Source of the DNA: an uncultured Paracoccaceae bacterium
Lineage (GTDB): Bacteria; Pseudomonadota; Alphaproteobacteria; Rhodobacterales; Rhodobacteraceae
Assembly (NCBI GenBank): GCA_947500825.1
Contig: CANMTR010000008.1
Span: 84,607-148,606 of the forward strand
Direction: 5' to 3'
Length of the DNA: 64,000 nucleotides
The notes beneath the pieces were generated by a model, which did no database searches, was not told the origin of the DNA, and was given only the letters and a program-made list of their open reading frames with translations. Positions within the stretch are counted from its first letter, which is position 1. Every line of letters starts with the position of its first letter. This document shows, one piece after another, positions 55,596-64,000 of the stretch. The position numbers and the translations under genes are program-made.

Positions 55596-57371
55596 CTATT
55601 CCGCCGGCGCGGTGGAGCCCTGCGACGACACGTGGCCCTTGTTGCGGCTCATGGCCCCGACCACGAGCAGCAACCAGAGCACCGCGCCGATGGCCCACCA
55701 GCCGCTGTAGATAAACGCCATTCCGATCAGGCCCGCCTGGACCACGTAATAGGCCATCGGGATCAGCGTCATGCGGATGACCTCTCCCTCGCGATCGGTC
55801 AGGCCCACCACCGCCGAGGCGGCGACGACGTTGTGCACGCAGATCATGTTGCCCGCCGCGCCGCCGACCGCCTGCAGGACCACGACCATCATCGCGCCCC
55901 AGCCCGCCGTCAGGCCGATCTGCTCGGCGGTGGAGAACTGGAACAGCGAGAACATCATGTTCGAGATCGTGTTGGACCCGGCGATGAACGCCCCCAGCGC
56001 GCCCACCAGCGGCGCGAACAGCGGCCAGGCCGCGCCCGCCAGGTTGGAGAAGCCCTGTGCCAGCACGATGGGCATGGACTCCATCGGCCCCCGGCCGGTG
56101 TTGAGGAACACCTGCACCATGGGCACCGCAAGGAGGAGCGCCGGGGCCGCCGCGACCATGGTCTTGGCCGAGGCGACCCAGACACGGCCATAGGCCGCGG
56201 GCCGCATCCGATAGATGAAGACCGACAGCAGCGACGCCAGGATCAAGATCGCCCCCGGGGAATACAGCAACTGCGCGCTGGCGTTGATCCCGGAGCCGAA
56301 GATGTCGTTGAGGACGATCGTGGCCTCGGGAGAGGTCAGGGCCGCCTTGACCGGGGCGATGATCCGGGTCGCGACGAGGAGGAGCGCGATCAGGATGTAG
56401 GGCGACCAGGCATGAACGAGGGAGATGTCGCCGGCGCTGTCGCGCGTCGCATCGTCGGCCTCGGGCTCGACGGTGCCGAACCAGTGCTCGTTGGCGCTGG
56501 TCCGCGGGGGGAAGTCGAAGGTGTCGCTGGGCAGCAGGAACCCGCGCCGCGCCGCCGGGACCACGATCAGGAGCCCGATCAGCCCCCCCAGGAGCGAGGG
56601 GAATTCAGGGCCCAGGAACCAGCCCACGAGCAGGTAAGGCAGGGTGAAGGCGAAGCCCGCGAAGAGCGCGAACTTCCACACCCGGAACCCCTCCATGAAG
56701 GAGCGGTTGGCGCCGAAGAAGCGCGTCAGCATTCCCACCATCAGGAGCGGAATGACGAACCCCACCAGGGTGTGGAGGAGCGCCACATGCGCCGCGACCT
56801 CGACCATGTAGTCGAAGATGGAGGTGGGCGCGATCGCCTGCTCGACGGCGGGGCTGCCCGACAGGCCGGTCTGGACGCCCACCAGCATCGGGGTGCCCAC
56901 CGCCCCGAAGGAGACGGGGACGGACTGGATGATCAGCGTCACCAGGACGGCCGCCATCGCGGGGAACCCGATCGCCACGAGCAGGGGAGCCGCCACCGCG
57001 GCGGGAGTGCCGAAGCCCGACGCGCCCTCGATCATGCAGCCGAAGAGCCACGCGATGATGATGGTCTGGATTCGCCGGTCGGGGGAGAGGTCGGTGAAAC
57101 CGCGCCGGATCGCCCGGATCGCGCCGCTCTCCTGCACCGTCTGCACCACCAGGATGGCGCCGAAGATGATGAAGAGCAGCGTCAGCGCGGTGACGATGCC
57201 GTTCACCGTGGCCGCCGCGACGGTGCCTGCGGACTGGCCCCAGACCGACAGCGCGATCAACACGGTGGCGATATAAGCCGCGAGCATGGCGAGCTTGGCC
57301 GAGAAGCGCATCACCACAAGCAGCAGGAATACCACCAGTATCGGCACGGCGGCCAGAAGAACGTAGATCAT
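55596..57371 (-). CDS. lctP: L-lactate permease
   Basis: A 591-residue transporter with about 12-14 helices, the standard length of the LctP/LldP family. Motifs: [20 protein letters not shown] (family signature with Glu-Gly-Ala-Ser-Gly-Phe-Gly), [37 protein letters not shown], and [18 protein letters not shown]. It imports L- or D-lactate and glycolate with protons. It is a single gene; lactate dehydrogenase genes are not in the window. The start is the ATG at 57371; in-frame upstream codons do not match the family. Confidence 0.93.
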   Translation of the reverse strand: MIYVLLAAVPILVVFLLLVVMRFSAKLAMLAAYIATVLIALSVWGQSAGTVAAATVNGIVTALTLLFIIFGAILVVQTVQESGAIRAIRRGFTDLSPDRRIQTIIIAWLFGCMIEGASGFGTPAAVAAPLLVAIGFPAMAAVLVTLIIQSVPVSFGAVGTPMLVGVQTGLSGSPAVEQAIAPTSIFDYMVEVAAHVALLHTLVGFVIPLLMVGMLTRFFGANRSFMEGFRVWKFALFAGFAFTLPYLLVGWFLGPEFPSLLGGLIGLLIVVPAARRGFLLPSDTFDFPPRTSANEHWFGTVEPEADDATRDSAGDISLVHAWSPYILIALLLVATRIIAPVKAALTSPEATIVLNDIFGSGINASAQLLYSPGAILILASLLSVFIYRMRPAAYGRVWVASAKTMVAAAPALLLAVPMVQVFLNTGRGPMESMPIVLAQGFSNLAGAAWPLFAPLVGALGAFIAGSNTISNMMFSLFQFSTAEQIGLTAGWGAMMVVVLQAVGGAAGNMICVHNVVAASAVVGLTDREGEVIRMTLIPMAYYVVQAGLIGMAFIYSGWWAIGAVLWLLLVVGAMSRNKGHVSSQGSTAPAE

Positions 57372-57799
57372 GGGCTTGCCCACCTCTTTTTTCTCAGAGT
57401 GTCGAACATGTCCGGGTCGGGCGGCATCGCGCGGCGGGCGACGCTCAGGTCGTCCGTCCGGCCGCGGTGGCGCGTGGATCTGCGTACCGACGGCATTCGG
57501 TGCAAGCTTCCCCTCCCGTGCGCCGGCAAAAGTGCCGCCCGGTCCCCTCCACGGACCCGGCGGCGCGGCGCGTTCCTCCATCAGAGACTATATTTCGCCG
57601 ACGTCAAGCGCGACGCGGATGCGCGGCGTCCACGACGTGCCGTAAGGGTGTCGTGACGGGATGCGGCCTTCGGATGGTGCCGAGGATCGGTGAATATGGC
57701 CGGGCCGGTCTTCGGTCGCGAGACCGGAGGTAGGCAGCGATTTCGACCTCTCGGACAGGTGCGCCCGATCCGGCGAGGTGCTCCGGGGTTTCGCCGATC
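57372..57799. other. 428-base intergenic region; weak hairpin after the metal transporter operon
   Basis: No gene recognised. CCGGTCT (57705-57711) and AGACCGG (57721-57727) form a 7-bp perfect stem with a 9-base loop, 73 bases downstream of the sitD stop on the minus strand; it may end that transcript although no T run follows. The promoter of lctP should lie nearer 57380-57450. Confidence 0.35.
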
Positions 57800-58636
57800 T
57801 CAGGGCCGACGGCCGACGGCCGCCCGCGCGCCCCGCAGCCGGCGCAGCAGCGCCACGATGAACAGCGCCGTCAGGACGAGGACCACCGTGGGCGCCGGGG
57901 CGCTGTCGAGGAAGAAACTCAGATAGACGCCGGTCAGCATCGCGGCGACGCACGTGCCCGTGGCCGCCCAGAGCATCGCCCCGAAGCTGCGCACCAGCAG
58001 GAACGCGATCGCCCCCGGCGCGATGAGCAGCGCCACGGCGAGGATCAGCCCCGTGGCGGAGAGCGTCGCGACGATGGTGAGCGACATGAGGGCGAGCAGG
58101 CCGTAGTGGAGCGCGCGCACCGGCAGGCCGCTGGCCTGGGCCTGGGCCGGGTCGAAGGCGTGCAGCAGGAGGTCCTTCCATCTCAGGAGGAGGACCGCCG
58201 CCACCCCGAGCGAGATCGTCCCCGCCGTCCAGAGGTCATTCGCCCCCACCCCGAGCATGTTGCCGAACAGGACGTGGTCGAGATGCTCGTTGGTGGGGGC
58301 CCAGGTGTGGAGGATCAGGCCGATCCCGAACATCCCCGAGAACACGACGCCCATCACCGTGTCCCGCTTCACCCGGCTGTTGTCGCTCAGGTATCCGGTG
58401 AGGAGCGCGCAGCCCATGCCGGCGGCGAAGGCGCCGAGGATCAGCGGCAGGCCCGTCATCCATGCCAGCACGATGCCCGGCAGCACGGCGTGGCTCACGG
58501 CGTCGCCCATGAGCGCCCAGCCCTTCAGGACCAGAAAGCACGACAGCAGCCCCGTGGGCACCGCGACCATGGCCGCGATCAGGAAGGCGTTGCGCATGAA
58601 GGGGAACTGGAAGGGCAGGAGGAGCGTGTCGATCAT
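57800..58636 (-). CDS. sitD: Manganese/iron ABC transporter permease (SitD-like)
   Basis: A 278-residue ABC-3 family membrane protein with about eight helices: NAFLIAAMVAVPTGLLSCFL, LKGWALMGDAVSHAVLPGIV (the conserved DAxSHAVLPG motif), RDTVMGVVFSGMFGIGLIL, and LSATGLILAVALLIAPGAIA. It is paralogous to the preceding sitC gene. Start 58636 overlaps its stop (ATGA). Last gene of the sitABCD operon. Confidence 0.9.
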   Translation of the reverse strand: MIDTLLLPFQFPFMRNAFLIAAMVAVPTGLLSCFLVLKGWALMGDAVSHAVLPGIVLAWMTGLPLILGAFAAGMGCALLTGYLSDNSRVKRDTVMGVVFSGMFGIGLILHTWAPTNEHLDHVLFGNMLGVGANDLWTAGTISLGVAAVLLLRWKDLLLHAFDPAQAQASGLPVRALHYGLLALMSLTIVATLSATGLILAVALLIAPGAIAFLLVRSFGAMLWAATGTCVAAMLTGVYLSFFLDSAPAPTVVLVLTALFIVALLRRLRGARAAVGRRP

Positions 58637-59520
58637 TCCGCGGCCTCCGGCGGGCGGGGAGCGGGGCGGTCCCGCAGGGCCGCGGCGGCCTTGCGCCGCG
58701 CGGCGAGCAGCCCGTGCCTCGGCGCGAGGACGAAGACCGCGAGGAAGATCGCCGTCTGCAGCGCGACGATCACCCCGCCGGTGGCCCCGTCGAGGAAGTA
58801 GCTGGCATAGGCGCCCACGAAGCTCGTCGCCGCGCCGATCCCGACCGACACCGCGATCAGGCGCGGGAAGCGGTCGCACAGAAGGTAGGCCGCGGCGCCC
58901 GGTGTCACCACCATGGCAATCACCAGGAAGGCGCCGACGGTCATCATCGCCGCCACGACGCAGGCCGACAGCAGCACGAAGAAGACGGCCTTCAGCAGGT
59001 CCGGCCGCAGCCCGACGGACCGCGCGTGGCCCTCGTCGAAGAAGACCACCATCAGGTCCTTCCACTTCAACAGCAGGACCGTCAGCGAGACGAGGCCGAT
59101 CAGGGCGAGCTGCAACGTGTCGCCGGGCGTGATGGCGAGGATGTTGCCCATGGTGATGGTCTGGATGGAGACCGCCATCGGGTCGATCGAGATCATGAAC
59201 AGCCCCAGCCCGAAGAAGGCGGTGAAGATCAGGCCGATGATCACGTCGGGCTTCAACCCGGAGCGGTCCGACAGGAGCAGCATCGCGCCCGCCGCCAGCC
59301 CGCCCGAGACGAAGGCGCCGAGGGCGAAGGGCAAGCCGAGGATGTAGGCGCCCGCAACGCCCGGCACGACCGCGTGGGACAGCGCGTCGCCGATCAGGCT
59401 CCAGCCCTTGAGCATCAGGTAGGCCGACAGGAACGCGCAGACGCCCCCGACGAGCGCGGAGACCCACATGGCGTTGACCATGTAGCCGTATGAGAACGGC
59501 TCCAGCAGGGTCGCGGTCAT
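58633..59520 (-). CDS. sitC: Manganese/iron ABC transporter permease (SitC-like)
   Basis: A 295-residue ABC-3 permease: [60 protein letters not shown] and [21 protein letters not shown] charged Ala/Arg-rich C-terminal tail of about 30 residues follows the last helix. Two different permease genes in tandem are the SitC/SitD arrangement, as opposed to the single ZnuB of zinc transporters. Overlaps sitB upstream and sitD downstream. Confidence 0.9.
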   Translation of the reverse strand: MTATLLEPFSYGYMVNAMWVSALVGGVCAFLSAYLMLKGWSLIGDALSHAVVPGVAGAYILGLPFALGAFVSGGLAAGAMLLLSDRSGLKPDVIIGLIFTAFFGLGLFMISIDPMAVSIQTITMGNILAITPGDTLQLALIGLVSLTVLLLKWKDLMVVFFDEGHARSVGLRPDLLKAVFFVLLSACVVAAMMTVGAFLVIAMVVTPGAAAYLLCDRFPRLIAVSVGIGAATSFVGAYASYFLDGATGGVIVALQTAIFLAVFVLAPRHGLLAARRKAAAALRDRPAPRPPEAAE

Positions 59521-60368
59521 AGGGGGGCGTCCGGGGGAGCGGGCGAATGCCCGCCGCCTAGCGGGGCGACGACCCCGCGCCCGTCCTCCCGCGCGTCGCC
59601 CGGCGGCAGCCCTTCGAGGGCCGCGTGGCGCAGGCCGCCGCCGAAGGCGCGTTCGAGGTTGGCCCGGGTGAAGGTCGTCGCGGTGGGGCCGTGGGCCACC
59701 ACGGTGCCGTCCACCAGCACGGTGCGGTCGCAGAACCCGGGCACCGAGCCCAGGGCGTGGGTGGAGACGAGCATCACCCGACCCTCGCCGCGCAACTCCC
59801 GCAGGAGGGCCACGATCCGCTCCTCGGTGCGGATATCGACGCCGGTGAAGGGCTCGTCGAGCAGGATCACCCGGCCGTCCTGGGCCAGCGCCCGCGCGAG
59901 GAAGACGCGCTTGCGCTGGCCGCCCGACAGCTCGCCGATCTGGCGGTGGCGCAACCCGTCCATGTCCATGCGGGCCAGCGCCCGGTCCACGGCGGCGCGG
60001 TCGGCCCGGGAGGGGCGGCGCAGGAAGCCCATGTGACCGTGGCGGCCCATGGTCACCACGTCCTCGACCAGCACCGGAAAGGCCCAGTCGACCTCCTCCG
60101 CCTGGGGCACGTAGGCGACGAGGTTCTGCTTCAGGGCCTCCTTCACGGTGCGGCCCAGCAGGCGGATCTCGCCCCGAGCTGCCGGGACGAAGCCCATGAT
60201 CGCCTTAAAGAGCGTGGATTTCCCCGCGCCGTTGGTGCCGATCAGGGCGGTGATCGTGCCGCGCGGGATCTCGAAGCTCGCGCCGTGCAGGGCGGTGTGG
60301 CCGTTGCGGTAGGTCACCGTGAGGTCCCGCACGCTCAGGCCGGGCTCTTCGGAACGGCTGTCGGTCAT
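59517..60368 (-). CDS. sitB: Manganese/iron ABC transporter ATPase (SitB-like)
   Basis: A 283-residue ATPase: Walker [18 protein letters not shown]-loop [20 protein letters not shown] (the PQ..VDW.FP signature of Mn/Zn metal importers), signature [15 protein letters not shown], Walker [13 protein letters not shown], switch [11 protein letters not shown]. Start 60368 is chosen for AAGGAACC upstream; ATG 60392 is an alternative adding eight residues. It lies 78 bases after sitA. Confidence 0.92.
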   Translation of the reverse strand: MTDSRSEEPGLSVRDLTVTYRNGHTALHGASFEIPRGTITALIGTNGAGKSTLFKAIMGFVPAARGEIRLLGRTVKEALKQNLVAYVPQAEEVDWAFPVLVEDVVTMGRHGHMGFLRRPSRADRAAVDRALARMDMDGLRHRQIGELSGGQRKRVFLARALAQDGRVILLDEPFTGVDIRTEERIVALLRELRGEGRVMLVSTHALGSVPGFCDRTVLVDGTVVAHGPTATTFTRANLERAFGGGLRHAALEGLPPGDAREDGRGVVAPLGGGHSPAPPDAPL

Positions 60369-60446
60369 CTGAAGGGTTCCTTGTGCGCGCATACGCCCTT
60401 TTGCACGACGTCCGCCCCCGCGATGGCGCGGGAAGCGTGGCCGGGA

Positions 60447-61352
60447 TCAGTCGATGTTCTCTGCCAGGCCCCGCGCGACGGTCTCGGACGTGACCCTCAG
60501 GAGGTCCAGGTAGGTCGACACCGCGCCGCCTTCACCCGAGAGACTGTCGACATGGAGCTCGCCGCCATAGGCCACCCCGGTCTCGCGCGCGACCTGTTGC
60601 GCGGGGGCGGTGTTCACCGTGCTCTCGCAGAAGACGACGGGGATGTCGTTGTCGCGCACCCCGTCGACCACGGCACGGACCTGCTGCGGTGTGCCCACCT
60701 GGCCCGCGTTCATCGGCCAGAGGTAGAGTTCCCGCATCCCGAAGTCGCGCGCCAGATACGAGAAGGCGCCCTCGCAACTGACAAGCCAGCGACGGTCCTC
60801 GGGGATCGCGGCGACCGCGTCCCGCAGCGGCCGGATGGTGTCGCGGATCTCCTGCTTGTAGCGCTCGGCGTTGTCGCGGTAGGTCTCGGCCTTCCGCGGG
60901 TCCTGCTCCGACAGCGCGGCGGCGATGTTGTCCACGTAGATCATGGCGTTGTCGAGACCCATCCAGGCATGGGGGTTCGACTGCCCCTCGTAGGCGCCGG
61001 CGGCGATGGGGATCGGGTCGATCCCGTCGGTCAGCGTTGCGGAGGGCACGTCTCCGAGATTGGCCAGGAACTGCTCGAACCAAAGCTCCAGGTTCAGCCC
61101 GTTCCAGAGGATCAGGTCGGCGTCGTGGGCGCGCACGATGTCCTGCGGCGTGGGTTCGTAGCCGTGGATCTCCGCGCCGGGCTTGGTCACGGAGACGACC
61201 TCCGCCGCGTCGCCGGCGACGTTGCGGGCCATGTCGGCCAGGACCGTGAAGGTCGTGACGACCTTCATCGGCGCGCCGGTTTCCCGCGCCATCGCCCCCT
61301 GCGGCAGCAGCGACGCGAGCGCGGCCGCGGCGACGGGTGTGAAGAAGCGCAT
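60447..61352 (-). CDS. sitA: Manganese/iron-binding periplasmic protein (SitA-like)
   Basis: A 301-residue cluster A-I metal receptor with a signal peptide ending near AMA-RE (residues 1-22). Predicted ligands are visible: H63 in AEIHGYEPTP, H128 in SNPHAWM, E194 in SCEGAFSYLARDFGM, and D269 in HVDSLS. A Glu rather than a third His at the E194 position, and absence of the His-rich loop, point to Mn2+/Fe2+ rather than Zn2+. First gene of the operon; an MntR-type palindrome lies 21 bases upstream of its ATG. Confidence 0.92.
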   Translation of the reverse strand: MRFFTPVAAAALASLLPQGAMARETGAPMKVVTTFTVLADMARNVAGDAAEVVSVTKPGAEIHGYEPTPQDIVRAHDADLILWNGLNLELWFEQFLANLGDVPSATLTDGIDPIPIAAGAYEGQSNPHAWMGLDNAMIYVDNIAAALSEQDPRKAETYRDNAERYKQEIRDTIRPLRDAVAAIPEDRRWLVSCEGAFSYLARDFGMRELYLWPMNAGQVGTPQQVRAVVDGVRDNDIPVVFCESTVNTAPAQQVARETGVAYGGELHVDSLSGEGGAVSTYLDLLRVTSETVARGLAENID

Positions 61353-61372
61353 ATTTCTCTCGGACTCCACAA

Positions 61373-61388
61373 TTTAGCTTAGGCTAAA
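61373..61388. promoter_or_regulatory. MntR-type operator upstream of sitA
   Basis: TTTAGC (61373-61378), TTAG, GCTAAA (61383-61388): a palindrome matching the DtxR/MntR-box style in an otherwise GC-rich context. It overlaps the expected sitA promoter, 21 bases before the start codon, and the MntR-like gene lies just upstream. Mn-dependent repression is the obvious inference. Confidence 0.7.
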
Positions 61389-61485
61389 AATATGTGCCGA
61401 GAAGAAGGAAATCAAGCCGGGTCCGCCCGACCTCTTGACCAGAACGCAAACGGGACAAAGGGCGACAGAACGGCCCCCGCGGGGC

Positions 61486-61920
61486 CTACTCCTTCGTGCC
61501 GAGCATCCGGGCGAAGGCCTTCAGGGTCGTCTCGCTGACATGGTGTTCGATCCCTTCGGCGTCGCCTTCGGCCACGTCGCGATCGACGCCGATCGAGACC
61601 AGGAAATCGCGGACCAGAACGTGGCGCCGCCGCGCCGCCTCGGCCATCTCGCGGCCCTTGTCGGTCAGGAAGATCGAGCGATAGGGCCGGGTCGTGACCA
61701 GCCCCTGCTGGCTCAACCTCTGGATCGTGTTGTTCACCGTGGGGGGAGCTACCGCGAGCCTGTGGGCGAGGTCCGCCGCGCGCGCCTCGCCGTTCACGGC
61801 GATCAGGTCCGCGATGAGTTCCACGTAGTCTTCCGCGACCTCGGTCTGGTGCGCCTCCCGCACGCGGGCGAAATAGCTCGCCTGGCGCTTGGGATCGTGA
61901 AGACGGGGAGGTTCGGCCAC
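61486..61920 (-). CDS. mntR: MntR-like manganese-dependent repressor (DtxR family)
   Basis: A 144-residue regulator with the MntR pattern: VREAHQTEVAEDYVELIADL near 25, winged HTH (ARAADLAHRLAVAPPTVNNT, LVTTRPYRSIFLTDKGREMA), then the dimerisation/metal helix VAEGDAEGIEHHVSETTLKA with the Glu-His-His ligand cluster. There is no SH3-like C-terminal domain, as in MntR. The GTG at 61920 is chosen because it gives the family length (about 140); its Shine-Dalgarno is weak, so the start is uncertain. It is in the same direction as sitABCD, 133 bases ahead of sitA. Confidence 0.88.
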   Translation of the reverse strand: MAEPPRLHDPKRQASYFARVREAHQTEVAEDYVELIADLIAVNGEARAADLAHRLAVAPPTVNNTIQRLSQQGLVTTRPYRSIFLTDKGREMAEAARRRHVLVRDFLVSIGVDRDVAEGDAEGIEHHVSETTLKAFARMLGTKE

Positions 61921-62353
61921 GGCAACGCTCGGATGAACAAGGGTCTTCGAATGTCGCAATCCATGCGACCGACTGCAAGTTCGGAGTGTGAACCGAGTAT
62001 GGCCGGGAAGGTTTTCCCGTGCCGTGGCGGGGCCCCTCTTCGCGGCCATCGGGACCGGACGAGGTCGATACCACTCTCGTTGCCCTGCCGATATATCGTG
62101 CCGGAGCTTTCGGGCGGGTATCGACATCGGCTCCGTGACCGCGACGGTTCACCGCGACGCCCCAAACCTCATCCCGGCCCGGATTGAGGGCCAGTATCTT
62201 TCGCGGGAATCGGGCCTCCCCGCGTCCCCGGCGGTCACTGTGATGCCCGCGGCGGGAGCCGTTCGGTATGGCTCGTCTGTGCGCCACGTGCCTTGTCGGC
62301 GCGGTGACGCTCTCGTTCGTGACGATATGGGGGTGGGGGACGCTGGTGGCGGT
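61921..62353. other. 433-base intergenic region, no gene found
   Basis: Lies between the pcaB stop and the mntR start on the minus strand, so it should hold the terminator of the pca operon and the mntR promoter. No family-like frame, no T-tailed hairpin and no MntR-like palindrome were recognised here. Confidence 0.4.
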
Positions 62354-63400
62354 CTAGCGGGGTTGCCCGATGCGGTGGATGTCCCCGATCAGCTCCGCGG
62401 CGACGGCGAGGCTTCTCGCGGCGGCGACGGCGAGGCCGGGCAGGGACATCCACTCGAGCGCCCAGGCGGCGCCGGAGCGTTCCTGTTCGTGGATCTGGGC
62501 CTGGTGGACGCCGCAGACCTGGGTGGCGGCGTGGCGCGCGAGGGTGACGAGAAGCTCCGCCCGGATGGGGTTCTGCTTGTGGGGCATGGCCGAGGAGCCG
62601 CCCCCGCCCGCGAGGGCGACCTCGTCGATCCCCTGCTGGGCCATCAGGCAGATGTCCTGCCCGATCTTGCCGACGCTGCCGGCGATCAGCGACAGGAAAC
62701 CGGCGTAGTCCGCGACCCCGTCCCGGGCGGCGTGCCAGGCGCGGTCGGTGGGCGCGAGGCCCAGCTCGGCCGAGAGGGAGGCGATCACCGCGTCCGCGTC
62801 CTGCCCCAGGGCGGCGCGGTCGCCGGCGGCGCCGCCGACCTGGAGACGCTCCACCCGGGGGCGGAGCTGCGCCAGCCGCTCGACGTGGCGGGGCATGGGA
62901 TCGGCCCAGGCGGCGATCCGGTCGCCCGCGGTGATGACCGTCGCCGCCTGCATCCGCGTGCGGCCCATGAGGGGGCGGTCTCCGAACCGGGCGGCGAGGC
63001 CCGACAGCGCCGCCTCCAGCGCGGCGAGACGCTCCGCCAGCAGGTCGGAGGTCTCGCGGAGCGTGAGGGCGAGCGCGGTGTCCATGATGTCCTGCGACGT
63101 GGCGCCCGCGTGGACGGCTTCGGCCGCGTCCTTCAGGGCCCGGACCAGGGCGGGGACGGGCAGGCCGTCCGTCGCGGTGCCCGCGCGCAGGAGATCCGCG
63201 TCGGGGGCCCAGGACAGGATCGCCGCGGCGGCCCGCTCGGCCGTGTCGGGCGCCACCCGGCCCGCGGCGGCCAGGCCGCGGGACCAGGCCGCCTCGACCG
63301 CCAGCATGTGGCCGAGCTGGCGGTCCGGCGACCAGATCGCCCGGGCCGCCTCGTCGGCGAAGAGTCCGCCGAGCCACGGGTGGTCGAAGACGGAGATCAT
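62354..63400 (-). CDS. pcaB: 3-carboxy-cis,cis-muconate cycloisomerase
   Basis: A 348-residue member of the fumarase/aspartase superfamily. Seen: MLAVEAAWSRGLAAAG, the first active-site region VHAGATSQDIMDTALALTLR, and the signature GGSSAMPHKQNPIRAELLV. The C-terminal helix domain found in longer (about 450-residue) PcaB is short here, as in many alphaproteobacteria. It converts 3-carboxymuconate to gamma-carboxymuconolactone in the protocatechuate branch. The start at 63400 overlaps the pcaD stop (ATGA). It closes the pca operon in this window. Confidence 0.88.
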   Translation of the reverse strand: MISVFDHPWLGGLFADEAARAIWSPDRQLGHMLAVEAAWSRGLAAAGRVAPDTAERAAAAILSWAPDADLLRAGTATDGLPVPALVRALKDAAEAVHAGATSQDIMDTALALTLRETSDLLAERLAALEAALSGLAARFGDRPLMGRTRMQAATVITAGDRIAAWADPMPRHVERLAQLRPRVERLQVGGAAGDRAALGQDADAVIASLSAELGLAPTDRAWHAARDGVADYAGFLSLIAGSVGKIGQDICLMAQQGIDEVALAGGGGSSAMPHKQNPIRAELLVTLARHAATQVCGVHQAQIHEQERSGAAWALEWMSLPGLAVAAARSLAVAAELIGDIHRIGQPR

Positions 63401-64000
63401 CCGATCCGGGCGCCCAGGTCGCCGATCGCGCGGGCGACCGCATCGGGGGCCTCGATGCAGGGCAGGTGGCCCACATCCGCGACCTCGCGGTATTCCCCCC
63501 GCGGCAGGCGCTCCGCCAAGTCGGCCAGGAGCTCTGGCGGTGTCGAGAGGTCGGCGCCCCCCGCGAGGCAGATCGCCGGGACGGTGATCGCCCCCACCCG
63601 CTCGCGCAGGTCGGCGTCGCGGATCGCGGCGCAGCAGGTGGCATAGCCTTCGGCGGGGGTGCGGGTCAGCATGGCGCGGTATCCCTCCAGCTCGACTTCG
63701 CGCTCCGCGCGGAAGGCGGGGGAGAACCACCGCTCCAGCGCCGCGTCGGCCATGGCCGCGAGCCCGTGGGTGGCGAGCGCGTCGAGCCGGTCGGACCACG
63801 TCGTCTCGTCGCCGATCTTCGCGCCGGTGTTCGACAGGACCAGCCCGGCGACGAGGTCGGGGCGGGCCAGCGCCAGTTCCTGCGCGATCTGGCCGCCCAC
63901 CGACACGCCGCAGACCAGCGCGCCCGAGAGGCCGGCCGCGTCCATCAGCGCGGCGGCGTCGGCGGCATAGGTCGCCATGTCTGCGGGGCCGGTCTGCGAC
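63397..64000 (-). CDS. pcaD: 3-oxoadipate enol-lactonase, C-terminal part (runs off window)
   Basis: About 200 residues of an alpha/beta-hydrolase are visible; the frame is open at the right edge. Seen: the nucleophile elbow GVSVGGQIAQELAL, LSNTGAKIGDETTW, GGADLSTPPELLADLAERLP (acid Asp) and VADVGHLPCIEAPDAVARAI (catalytic His). This is the PcaD pattern, hydrolysing beta-ketoadipate enol-lactone to 3-oxoadipate. The stop overlaps the pcaB start. An internal ATG at 63978 is not the true start, because homology continues before it. Other pca genes probably lie beyond 64000. Confidence 0.85.
   Translation of the reverse strand, partial: SQTGPADMATYAADAAALMDAAGLSGALVCGVSVGGQIAQELALARPDLVAGLVLSNTGAKIGDETTWSDRLDALATHGLAAMADAALERWFSPAFRAEREVELEGYRAMLTRTPAEGYATCCAAIRDADLRERVGAITVPAICLAGGADLSTPPELLADLAERLPRGEYREVADVGHLPCIEAPDAVARAIGDLGARIG

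Noticed and set aside
57705..57727. 7-bp stem as a firm rho-independent terminator of sitABCD
   Set aside because: No T run follows on the minus strand and the distance from the stop is 73 bases, so it is only mentioned within the intergenic entry.
60369..60392. Upstream ATG (60392) as start of the SitB ATPase
   Set aside because: It adds eight residues not expected for the family; the ATG at 60368 has AAGGAACC at better spacing. Not excluded.

Overview
The window is about 64 kb of very GC-rich alphaproteobacterial chromosome. The gene families and their order (soxBDAG with a GlxA-type regulator, xdhABC with guaD, pca genes, tandem Dpp-type transporters, a sitABCD/MntR block, lactate permease, an ACAD10/11-like dehydrogenase) fit a Rhodobacteraceae (Roseobacter-group) bacterium. 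No rRNA, tRNA, CRISPR array, phage module or insertion sequence was seen. Genes are packed densely. Many neighbours overlap by ATGA or GTGA, so operons can be read directly.

Left part (1-5 kb): the N-terminus of a periplasmic solute-binding protein, a YgiC/YgiB-like pair (ATP-grasp ligase of the glutathionylspermidine synthase family plus a DUF1190 lipoprotein), and a decayed carbohydrate ABC transporter. In the transporter the solute-binding, permease, ATPase and ROK-regulator genes are all broken, but a small P-loop kinase at its end is intact. 5-12.7 kb: catabolism of sarcosine to glycine/serine and pyruvate (GlxA-type regulator, soxB-soxD-soxA-soxG, sdaA). 13-17 kb: an endonuclease/exonuclease/phosphatase-fold membrane protein, a DMT exporter, a LysR regulator and an M20 amidohydrolase. 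17-25 kb: a purine catabolic operon xdhA-xdhB-xdhC-NCS2 permease-guaD (guanine to xanthine to urate). 25-29 kb: an acyl-CoA dehydrogenase of the ACAD10/11 type, an SDR, a nitronate monooxygenase-like flavoprotein, and an IclR regulator interrupted by a one-base frameshift.

29.9-41 kb is one long minus-strand operon: two Dpp-type ATPases, two paralogous dipeptide-type binding proteins, two permeases, a cytoplasmic gamma-glutamyltransferase-like Ntn hydrolase, a DUF1028 protein, a TauE/SafE exporter and a GntR/FadR regulator. It looks like a complete import, cleave, export and regulate unit for a gamma-glutamyl or related peptide-like, possibly sulfur-containing compound. It splits fatty-acid-type genes into two halves, because an MDR oxidoreductase and an ACAD11-associated APH-like kinase follow at 41.3-43.6 kb. 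43.7-48.8 kb holds an RND efflux pump with a divergent TetR repressor and a clear 25-bp operator.

49-55 kb is a compact exopolysaccharide locus: a membrane fusion protein plus a GT2 synthase, which resembles the BgsB-BgsA mixed-linkage beta-glucan system more than a classical bcs cellulose operon. It also has a GH8 glucanase, a small secreted protein ending in Phe (outer-membrane-barrel-like) and a Cache/HAMP sensor without an output domain. This is the most interesting candidate system. The right end holds lactate permease, a Mn/Fe ABC transporter (sitABCD) with an MntR-like repressor and a visible palindromic box, and pcaB-pcaD of the protocatechuate branch, cut by the window edge. All functions are inferred from reading the translated sequence; no database search was run.
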